Program-made: the position numbers and the translations under genes
In this document: in pieces, positions 23,606 to 32,586 of the stretch
Position numbering within the stretch: position 1 is the first letter of the stretch
How the letters are laid out: every line of letters starts with the position of its first letter
Notes under the pieces: generated by a model
The model's input: the letters and a program-made list of their open reading frames with translations, nothing else
Told to the model about the DNA's origin: nothing
Databases searched by the model: none
Origin: Diplosphaera chodatii
Lineage: Eukaryota > Chlorophyta > Trebouxiophyceae > Prasiolales > Stichococcaceae
Direction: 5' to 3'
Assembly (NCBI GenBank): GCA_032358165.1
Contig: JAALGY010000015.1
Coordinates: 62,001-126,000 of the forward strand
DNA: 64,000 nt

Positions 23606-25460
23606 CTACACCTTCTTGACCAGCTGCACGATGTCCTCATCTTGCAAGTGATGGTCCTTGCCAACCTTCTGCGGCCTGTGCTTTGTGGATGAGCCCCATA
23701 CCAGCGCATACTTCAGGTTCCTGAGGATGCCCTTGTGGATACGGTTGCAAAAATCCTCCACGGTTGCCTTATCCCGCGGAATGATGACTGGCTCATTGTA
23801 GTCCGGCAGTTGGCCCTTGGGCTTGGTGTATATGCGCAGCAGGTCCAGGTACTGCCAGGCCAGCTCAACCAAGCCATCCAGATTCCACTCGTGGTATGCG
23901 CACACTGGGCAGTAGTGCGGCAACCTGTCCAGCACGTTCAGCTCCTCCAGAGTGATTTGATCAATCTTGTTGACAGCGTAGATGCAGGGGATGTACACAC
24001 GGCTGCCCTCAATGACGTCGACCAGGTCGTCGATGTCACAGTCATCACGCATTGTGATGTCTGCGTTGTGGATCTTGTACTCGTTGCAGACCGCCTTCAC
24101 CCCTTCGAGGTCGAGCTGGGGGTCGGACACTGTCGAGGTGAAGTTGATGCCGCCCTTGTCCTTCTTCCGGAAGCTGATTGCCGGCGGCGACTTATTTAGC
24201 CGGATGCCGAAACCCTCCAGCTCCTTTTCGATCAGCCGCTTGTGCGTCATCGGCTTGAGGCAGTCCAGCACGATGAAGATGAGGTTGCACGTACGCGCTG
24301 TGCTGATGACCTGCATCACAGCACTGGACTTTGTCCACTTTTGGTCACCTTGCCACAGAACTTCGTTCATCTGTCTTGTGTTGCAGGACAAAGCGGCATG
24401 TGAGCTGGCAGGCGAACGAGTACCACACCTGTCTGCCACGACCCTTGCCATCCTTGGCACCCTCGATGATACCGGGCAAGTCCAGCAGCTGGATCTTGGC
24501 GCCCTTGTACCGGATCATGCCCGGGATGCACGTCAGCGTTGTGAACTCATAGCCTGCGCAGCGGCGTATGGCAACCTTCGACCAGGACAATACCTTAACC
24601 TGATGAACTTTGCCAGGCACAATGCACCTGCTTGACATGCAGGCAATGCGGTTCAAGCCCTAGACAGCCAGTGTCACCTGCTACTTCGCTGAAGGTGCCA
24701 GTCAGCTTGTTCAGCAGTGTCGATTTGCCGACAGATGGGAACCCTGCGCAGTTGGTGAGCGAGGTGATGAAGCAGTGCACATGGTGAGCGAAGGGATGAA
24801 GCAGTGCACAAGTCTGAGCAATCAGCGCCAGTGCTCAGCAGTTAAGCGGATACTGGACAGCATGATGACGGCCGCGAGCTCACCTACGAGCCCTATCCGT
24901 GCATCACCAACTTTATTCACATCGAAACCCTCGCCACGGCCTCCGCCACCTCCTCCACCGCCCATGGCAGATTGGGGATCCAGCAGTTCCCTCCGCAACT
25001 TGGCCAGCTTGGCCTGCGTCAGCAAACGGCATCTGCATTGTCAGCAACTGGGCAGCAAACAGCAGCATGACTGCACTGACTGCCGTGTCGGTTTGCCTTG
25101 CGGTTCAGAGAGCCACGCAACCCTTTGCACCTTGAGCAGGCCCAGATGTCCACTTGTTGCCTTGTTCTTCTGCGTCTTTGCCATCTGCAATGCCGTACGC
25201 ACATGTTGAAGGGCGACATATCCGAGCTACACCTTTCCTGTATTCCTGGATGCAGCAGTGTGCGGAAAACAGTCGTATGAGCTCCTTGCGTGCACGCTTT
25301 GTACTGCATCGCACCTCATCCTCAATGTCCTTGATCTGCAGAAACACCACACGCGACGCGTCACAAAATAGTGCCCATGCGGAGCTAGGACTTCCCAGGA
25401 CTACCGCAGATGCAGGGGTGACGGGCAGGTAAGTGTCACCTTCTGCATAATGGTCGACAT
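23606..25460 (-). CDS. DRG1: Developmentally regulated GTP-binding protein 1 (DRG1, OBG-type GTPase)
   Basis: A highly conserved cytoplasmic GTPase linked to translating ribosomes. Seven exons are in phase: 25460-25440 (MSTIMQK), 25335-25315 (IKDIEDE), 25184-25131 ([10 protein letters not shown]), 25013-24884, 24743-24678, 24553-24429 and 24310-23606. They give about 367 residues, the normal length. Motifs seen: the P-loop [20 protein letters not shown] (G3), NKID (G4), the S5D2L segment and a C-terminal TGS domain ending VWGSSTKH, then VQLVKKV. The first two exons are 21 nt each. The stop is TAG. One intron (24754-24883 region) carries a 29-bp tandem duplication. Every key residue is present, so the gene should be functional. 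Confidence 0.96.
24753..24810. repeat. 29-bp tandem duplication in a DRG1 intron
   Basis: Two adjacent 29-base units beginning TGGTGAGCGA and ending AGCAGTGCACA, with two differences between them. Confidence 0.9.
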
Positions 25461-25846
25461 GGTGGCACCAGCTTCCTGTCAACAGCTTTTGCGGGCGCAG
25501 GTGTGAACCAACAGCCCGCCGGCCAGCAGCAACCGGCTGACGGCCAAGGCCTCACAAACCGGGTTCTTGTCAGGCTGGTGAGCTGCTGCCCGCAGCGACT
25601 GTACCGTGCAATGTGTATCAGTGCTCACCGCACAAACAAGGTGATGCACTGGCGCGCCGGTCAAACCAACACCAGACTGGCGGCAACCTTCTGTAAGGCG
25701 GCACAGGGTGTCTGAAGCAAACACCTGAATCTTCTTCAGCCGCTGTCAATAAGCCTCAATGCAAAGTGCTAGTGGGCAGCAGCAAGCATGCGCCCGGGGG
25801 CCCGGGCTTGCTGGTGCAGGCTAATCATGGTAGTCTTGCGGTCTTA

Positions 25847-25886
25847 GTAGTATCAAGGGGAATAGAACTATTCCCCTTGGTAGTAT
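25847..25886. mobile_element. 26-bp palindrome bounded by 7-bp direct repeats (possible micro-insertion)
   Basis: GTAGTAT (25847-25853) and GTAGTAT (25880-25886) directly abut a 26-base inverted repeat (25854-25879). Its arms are CAAGGGGAATAG and CTATTCCCCTTG, perfect over 12 bp with AA between them. The form is that of an insertion with target-site duplication, but the insert is far too short to be a complete element. It could be a remnant, a regulatory palindrome or chance. Confidence 0.5.
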
Positions 25887-25933
25887 GCTGTTGGCCATTT
25901 GGCCTGTGCTGCACAACATTTGTCTGCATCGGT

Positions 25934-25987
25934 CTGGTCGTTGTCCTTTACTTCGCAAGCCTGGTCGTTGTCCTTTACTTCGCAAGC
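25934..25987. repeat. 27-bp perfect tandem repeat, two units
   Basis: Two identical 27-base units (25934-25960 and 25961-25987), each starting CTGGTCGTTG and ending TTCGCAAGC. They sit 47 bases beyond the palindrome unit. Confidence 0.95.
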
Positions 25988-26271
25988 CTGATGTAGCGCT
26001 CAAGCAAATAGGGAAAGCCGGCTCTTTAATTTGTAGCAGGGTCTTGACAGTCGGGACGTGAAAGCCATCAGCTCCTCAACAAGTGCAGCATCTGGGTTTG
26101 ACACAGAGCGACTGCTGCAAAGGTCCTGTAAAGGCGTTGTTTGCTGGACATCGGGCGTCTCGATACAGTGTCTTCGCCGGCGGGGAAGTTGCTGGTGCGC
26201 CGCTAGCTGCGGCAGTCAGCGGCGCAAGCGCCTGAGGCCCCGCACGGGCAGCAGGCGGTCCGCAGGCCGCC

Positions 26272-28386
26272 ATGTCCTTCCTCGATGCTCGTGAGCACGG
26301 CTCCAAGCCCGGCAGCGGAGGAGCCGCATCCGCCCAAAATGAGGTCAGCCGCTCTTTCTCTTGATGCGGACGCCACTTGTAGCACCCGCTTCTGCACTGC
26401 TGCTCGGGAAGTGATTCCGTGCAGAGAGCCTGGGCTCTTGCCTGCACCGTGAGAGGCTCTCATGGGGCCTTGACCCTCTGCAACTCGTCTGTGCCGCTGC
26501 GGCTGGCAGCATGATGACGCTGCGCATTGCTCGTTCGGCAGGCAATTGATCGGCGGGAGCGGCTGCGGAGGCTGGCGCTGGAGACCATCGATCTGGCAAA
26601 GGACCCGTACTTCATGCGCAACCACCTGGGCCAGTATGAGTGCCGGCTGTGCCTCACGCTGCACAACAACGAGGGCAACTACCTGGCGCACACTCAGGTG
26701 CAGTGCCGGCTGATCACAGCAGGAAGACGGGACCCTACGAACACATTGTGCAGCCGGTGTTGAACAGCATGCTATCACACACTGTTGATGTCTATCTCGT
26801 CAGTGCCAATGCAGAACGAATACCAAGAAGACACTGGGCGACTTACTTTTTCGTGCCGAGGGGCGTGCATAGGCCCACACCGTGGCTCTGCCACTGCAGG
26901 GCAAGCGGCATCAGCAGAACCTGGCGAAGCGGGCGGCGTGGGAGGCGCAGGACAAGCCGACCGCGCCCGCGCCGCAGAAGCGCGCCGCGGTCTCCAAGAC
27001 CGTGAAGATCGGGCGCCCCGGCTACCGCGTCACAAAGCAGTTCGACACCGACTCAAAACAGCGTTCACTGCTGTTCCAGGTGTGATGCTCGCCTCACTGT
27101 GTGAGACACGAAGGTTTCCAATAAGTGTTGGGCGTAGTCGCATGCCTGTACCGCACTGACAATCATGTGTGGAAGACACTCGCACATGAACCACATGTCT
27201 CCCCTGGATCCTGACAGGTTGAGTACCCAGAGATAGAGGAGGGGTCGCAGCCGCGGCACCGCTTCATGAGCTCCTTCGAGCAGCGCAAGGAGGCGACTGA
27301 CCGCAAGTACCAGGTGCTGTGATGCTGGCATCATCTACGATGACGGCCTGATCACACTGCGCCATCAAGGGGGACTTTTTGATCTGTGTCCTACGTGCGC
27401 AGCTCGGCCGCTCAGGCGGCAGTAGTCAGCAGGGCTGCTGCAGCAGGTCCAGCCGGCTATGTTACCTACAGCCCGGCAATGCCGCACTGCCTGAGTGTGG
27501 CGCATGCTGCTCTGCAGTACCTGCTGTTCCACGCAGCGCCGTACGAGGTCATCGCCTTCAAGGTGCCCAACATGGAGGTGGAGAAGTCCGACAAGTTCTT
27601 CACGCACTGGTGCGCCCCAATCCGACTTGGTGCAGATAACAAAGATGTTTATCAAATATCAGCTCCAAGTTGAACATCAGATAGAGGGATGCTGCGCAAC
27701 ACCGTACACTGCCCACTCGTGTCCGACCCTGACTCTGCTGAAGCTGCACAAGGGGACGAGGCTTCAGTACTGCAAAACCTGCTTTGGCCTGAGCACCTCG
27801 GCAGGCAGGCTGGATGCGGTTGACGGCGCCAGAACAGCAGCAACCAGCTGCTGCAATGCTGGCAGAGCCACAGGAAGCTGAAGATAAGCGAATCATTAGT
27901 GCACTGCGCAGGGACGTGGACGCAAAGATCTTCTCGCTGCAGCTGCCGTTCAAGGGGCAGCCGGCGCCGCGACACATCCCGCCGCCGCCCGCGCCCCCGG
28001 GCGCCTTCCGCCCGCCGCCGCCCCCGATGATGGGCAACTACGGCCTGGGCATGGCACCGCCGCCGCCCGTGGCCATGCCGCCGCCGCCGCCGGTGAGTGC
28101 GACCAGTCACAACCCACCGTGCAGTGCAGTATTGTGTCTCTACACTTGCGCTTCTGGCCGTGATGGAGCACAGCTGCTTGCCGTGCGCAGTCATCTTGAC
28201 TGTGAGCAGCCTGGAGGCACTCTGAGGTAGGTTGCATAGTGGTGCAAAGTGCAGTCTTGCATACAGGGACGCTTAAGCATCTCTGCTGCCTGTGCCATGT
28301 GCTGACTGGTTGCTGTACTGCTGTGCCAGGGCGCGGCGCCGGGCATGGCAAATGGGCTGCCGCCGCCGCCGCCCATGGTGCGGTGA
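26272..28386 (+). CDS. SF3A2: Splicing factor 3A subunit 2 (SF3a66 / Prp11)
   Basis: A subunit of SF3a, which joins the U2 snRNP to the branch site before splicing. Seven exons join in phase: 26272-26343, 26542-26697, 26900-27079, 27218-27313, 27518-27609, 27912-28092 and 28330-28386 (277 residues). The start MSFLDAREHGSKPGSGG matches the family N terminus. The U1-type zinc finger YECRLCLTLHNNEGNYLAH is followed by GKRH, so both Cys and both His are there. Downstream are KIGRPGYRVTKQ, EYPEI, RHRFMSSFEQR and YEVIAFKVPN. The junction of exons 5 and 6 restores FTHWDVDAKIFSLQLPFK. The Pro-rich C-terminal tail is short compared with animal homologues. Confidence 0.95.
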
Positions 28387-28800
28387 CATCCCAAGATGGG
28401 TGGTTCTGGGAGCGGGCACAGAAACTGGCAGTAAAGCTGCTGCAGGGCTACGAACGTGCTGTGAAAGACTTCTCAGCCTTTGCTTTGCCCTACCTGCCCA
28501 AGGATGGACAGTTGCTTCAGCTGCTCTGCCGTACCTAACTCGGTCAGCAGTCTATACATGTTGTACGGCCTATCAGCTACCCCAACAGGGAGGCGTACAC
28601 TTCGATACGGCTTGTGCTTGTAGTGAGTGCTTGTAATCGTGAGATCTGGGACCTCACAGGACAACCACCTCGATGACATGACGAGGCGTGCTGCTGTGAG
28701 GACAAAGGGCACAAGTCGTCCACATTAGGAATGGGCCTTAGCAATTTTACAGACGTATTGACGCTCGTACTAGTTCCAGATGCTAATTACATGCAGAGCA
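28387..28800. other. Convergent 3' region, SF3A2 / Cpn10
   Basis: About 0.4 kb, presumably both 3' UTRs. No supported gene. Confidence 0.4.
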
Positions 28801-29292
28801 TCAGCTGAGCTTGGCCATAACGCTGCGCTCCTGCACGAAGCACACCTCGCCCTCGGGCACCGGCACATCTGATGACCCCTGCTTCGAGAAAAGCACCTTG
28901 TCGCCCTTCGCCACGCTGATCTCAACGTCTTCGCCAACAGCAACCACTGTGCCGATGAGCGCCTCGTGGATAGGCTTGCTGCCGCTGGTGGACATGATCA
29001 GTCCGCCTGCTGTCTCCCCGGACTCCTCCTCAGGCTGCACCAGCAATCTGTCACCAAGCGGCGCCATCTTTGTGACGTCTAGCGACTGGGCCTCGGCTGT
29101 GAGCACGCGAGTGACCAGCCGGTCTCTCCTGCCGAGCTGCCATTGCTGTGGCTGCCGCGCTGCCAGGGGGTGGCGCGCTGCGTGCATGTTCGGACGCGTG
29201 CAGGTGTTGTATGCTGACGATGCTGATGCCCGGTGCATGGTTGATGTGCTGGCCGGACCGCCATGCACAACGGAAGCGGATGTCAGGACCAT
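28801..29292 (-). CDS. 10-kDa co-chaperonin (GroES/Cpn10), probably organellar
   Basis: A lid co-chaperonin for chaperonin 60. The domain is read without introns: MAPLGDRLLVQPEEES, GGLIMST, GTVVAVGEDVEISVAKGDKV, LFSKQGSSDVPV and FVQERSVMAKLS to the stop at 28801. It includes the mobile loop between EEES and GGLI. The ATG at 29292 gives an N-terminal extension of about 70 residues, rich in Ser, Ala, Arg and His with no acidic residues, as in chloroplast transit peptides. A second ATG at 29187 (MHAARHPLAARQ) is another possible start. Only one Cpn10 domain is present, so this is not the double-domain Cpn20. Plastid rather than mitochondrial targeting is inferred. Confidence 0.9.
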   Translation of the reverse strand: MVLTSASVVHGGPASTSTMHRASASSAYNTCTRPNMHAARHPLAARQPQQWQLGRRDRLVTRVLTAEAQSLDVTKMAPLGDRLLVQPEEESGETAGGLIMSTSGSKPIHEALIGTVVAVGEDVEISVAKGDKVLFSKQGSSDVPVPEGEVCFVQERSVMAKLS

Positions 29293-29745
29293 GTCAGCAA
29301 TTCTCACACCACCGAGCGGTGGCTCTGCAAGTGCGGCAGCTGCAACAGAAGTGAAATGTCTAATGGCCTGCTAGCAAGCTTTTGGACATGTGCCAGTGGG
29401 AAAGTTTCGAGATCGACACCGCTGGCAAGCGCCGGAACCCCGAAAGGCAGGGGACGATGAGTGTCCCGAAGCATGTATGGTGCCAGCTTGGCATGCGAAC
29501 ATGGCACTTTGCCATCCACAAAGGGCGTAGAAACTCATCGTAATCAAGGAAGAATGGCAGATCGCCACAGACGACAATGCACACCATGCCAATAAGCATG
29601 AGTAGACTGGGTGTTGGCTGCGCGGGCATTGTGAGCGGTCGACCGCTAACGAGCAGGCGATCGGTACTGCAAGATGACGTAGCTGGAAGCTTTGCAGACG
29701 TACGGTGAACCGTCAGGCACCAGCGTGCACCACGCCCGCCAGGCA
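29293..29745. other. Divergent intergenic region, Cpn10 / unknown 135-residue gene
   Basis: No supported coding exon or repeat seen. Confidence 0.35.
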
Positions 29746-30661
29746 ATGACGACGCCCGCTGCCGTCGCTCGCATCCATGTGCAGCAAGCAGAGGGGTTAC
29801 TTTCCGACCCTTTCACACTGACGGTGACCTTCACACTACCTGAAGCGATCGAACAAGCCTCCTGGCAGGTGGGCGTCAAGACACACTCGTGCCACCTGCT
29901 CAGCCGTCAGCAGGACCTCACTGGCTGAAAGACGTCAGAGTGGCGTGAGGTGTGCCCCTGGTGACATATCCACAGGTGGACTTTGTAGTGGACATGGCAC
30001 ACCAAAAGCACATTGTGCCCCTGGGAATCACCCCGGCACAGCCCCTGCCGTCTGGTGAAAACAACTTCCAGTTTGAGGTGCGCTTTGTATCTTGCTGATG
30101 CAAGCTGTGCAGAAGGGCTGTCTATCTAGTGCATCACAAGTCGCTGAGAAGAGGACATGCTGCAGCAAAGTCAAATTGTGCCATTCGCCGTGCAGGCGCC
30201 TGGTATCAATGTCTCAGGCCTGCAGCAATATGATGTATTGAACCTTGGGCTGCTGACGGTGCGGATATTGTCGTGTGCGAGCCTTGCATACGCATGCAGC
30301 AGAAGGACAACGCAGGCAGTCTCGTCCATGCCTACAGTTGAGCGCCTCAAGAAGGTACGCTGCTCACGCAAGTGGTCCCTATTGGCAGGCCGGACTGCAG
30401 GCCCGGCCAGGACCCGTGCCACAACAGCAACACGTGTTGACTGTCAACATCATGACAAAGGTGACCACGCTGCTTGCACAAAGTAGTATGAACTGTAAAT
30501 GCCTGCACACCTTGCCAGCATGTCTGCCCTCATGCGGCGAAGCATTGTGCTGACATGCTCGCAATGTTCTTTGATTGCAGGTATATCAGCAGAATGGCAA
30601 AACTATCCGCAGCTTCGAGTTGCCGTCAAAGCTTGCAGCGGCAGCAGAGCTGCCATGCTGA
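29746..30661 (+). CDS. Small protein of unknown function (about 135 residues)
   Basis: Five exons join in phase: 29746-29868, 29976-30077, 30196-30258, 30316-30354 and 30581-30661. The protein starts MTTPAAVARIHVQQAEG and includes PFTLTVTFTLPEAI, VDFVVDMAHQKHIVPLG, SGENNFQFEAPGI and VSGLQQYDVLNLGLL, and ends SKLAAAAELPC. The alternating hydrophobic pattern suggests an all-beta sandwich. The first two segments resemble, loosely, the opening strands of ASF1 (a DPF.x.x.TF strand, then a W-x-VDFVVD strand), but too little matches to call it ASF1. No signal peptide or membrane segment is seen. The third-to-fourth exon join is the least certain. It is divergent from Cpn10. Confidence 0.6.
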
Positions 30662-32586
30662 CAGCCCTGATGCAAGACAGACAAACAGACCATCAGAACA
30701 TGGACTTCGATACAGCTGACCAGGTGCAAGCTGCAACGTTAGTGTCGGAGTTGCGCATCATATGTCTCACCGTGCAGCTGACGCATTGGCTGCATGCCTT
30801 GCAGTTCTATGCCCAGTCGCTGCGATTTCATGGCATGCGCAGTCGCTTTAAAGCAGGTGAACTTTTGCCTAGGTGAGAGCCGTCGATCAAGTGTGCATCC
30901 ACAATTGTAGCTTTGCTATTCATAACACGGGAATGACCATTCACTGCGGACGCTCTGCTGGATTATCCTCTAGCCTCTGGTTCAAATGCAGATGGCGCTG
31001 AGCACACCATCAGCAGGAAATTTGCGAGTCTGATGGTGTGAGCACAGTAGTGACAGGAGCAGGGCTGATACCTACGCCACTCTCAGCATGGTTGCTGCCG
31101 GTCATGATTCCACATTGGTTCCCAGTTTCCACGCACATGAACTGTCGACATCGCTGCTGTTGTTAATAGACCCAGTGCCTGCCTGCCGCTCGCAAAGATC
31201 GGGGAGACTGGCCTGTCGTGCTGCTCGTGAAGTATCGTCGTCGGATTACAGTGTATCAGCAGTCAGCCTTGATTGAGGTAACGTCAGCAGCCGTGCTCTT
31301 CGCCCACCGCCAAACAATCATCCGGCGGGACATTGGGACCTGGCAGTCTTTCAGCAGCATGCTCGCATACATCAACACCTGCACTGGCACAAATCATGCC
31401 ACAACACAAGCACAGGCAGAAGCGCGCTCTTCGGAACAGTCAGAAGGCAGAGGAGCAGCAAGTGGCCCGCCGTGCATCATCCTCATCGACCAGCTGCTGT
31501 TTCGGTCGGGGCAGCCCCACCCTGGATGACGAGGAACAGCAGCAGGACAGCAGCGAAGAAGGAAGCGCAGGTTCACCCAGGCACGCCAGGCCCAGGCCTC
31601 ATCTTCCAACATGCAGGTGGTGCTGCCCACCAGCAGCGCTGAACCATGTGCATCCGGGCGTCCAGTGTACACTGGCGCACCGGCTACTCACAGAGACGTG
31701 ACTGTCATTGCGACCGTGTGACTGCGAACGGATGACGCACAAGAAGATGTCTGCAGGGTGCCAGGATATAGCGGAGGCCGCAATGAGTCCTTTTGTTTCA
31801 CCCTGGAGCACGAGCTGCTGTCTGCGGTTGCGCACTTCGTTGAGGCAAGCTCCATTCAGTATGATGTTGCCAGTATGAGGACGAGGCAGTGCAAAGCGTG
31901 AACTGCATATGCTGTGCTGTGCTGTGCGATGCGCACCATGTGATCGTGCATGCCTGCTGCACGTGGCAGGGACCGGCGTGTTGCTTTCTATTTATCGCCA
32001 CAATGCTGCTGCTGGGCGGGGTTGCACTTGCAGCAGTGCATCTACTAAAATAACTCCGTGACGGGTTAACGGCAAGTGGTGTGCGCATCCTTTGCCTTCA
32101 TGTTTGTGCACTGTGCGCAGGCATGTCATCATGGGTTTAGATGGCAGGCGCTCTCTGTGTCCTCTGGTCATACCACGCCGATGCGGGGTGCTCTGACCAA
32201 ATGCAGGTGGGAGCTGAAAGTAAAAGGTGATGCAATGCACCAACATGTATGCAGGACCGCCAGTGCCAGCCACAGGCTCAGGGTTCCAACATGCAGCTTG
32301 GAGGGCACGCAACGTTGAGCATCGAAACTGCCCGTCTGCGTTACATATAGGTCGCCACTGCCGGCTGGAGGGCACATGCTTCTTGCTAAGAGCCATGCGT
32401 TTGCGCTGCTGTGCCTCAGGACATCAATGAATAAGCAAGCTGCAAATGAACCAGCATCGGTCACAAATATTTTCTGATTCATACTCATAAGCGGTGGCAA
32501 GCTCACTGCAAGCCCCTCTACTGCACGCAGCTGCTAGTGAGAAGGCTACCTCTGTACGGTCAGTCTCACGTCTACATCCCTGTCGC
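30662..32586. other. 1.9-kb convergent interval with possible unassigned exons
   Basis: The region separates two converging genes. Between 31440 and 31620 one plus-strand frame reads like a charged, Ser-rich coil (KAEEQQVARRASSSS, LDDEEQQQDSSEEGS). Between 31798 and 31880 another plus frame reads LEHELLSAVAHFVEASS, while the minus strand of the same bases reads GNIILNGACLNEVRNRR. Neither could be tied to a family or joined by splice sites. The rest shows nothing. Confidence 0.25.

Larger units (their letters stand above)
25461..26271. other. Divergent intergenic region DRG1 / SF3A2
   Basis: 811 bases between two housekeeping genes, holding both promoters. It carries a palindrome with flanking direct repeats and a 27-bp tandem repeat, listed separately. 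The open frames here have no recognisable family. Confidence 0.5.
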
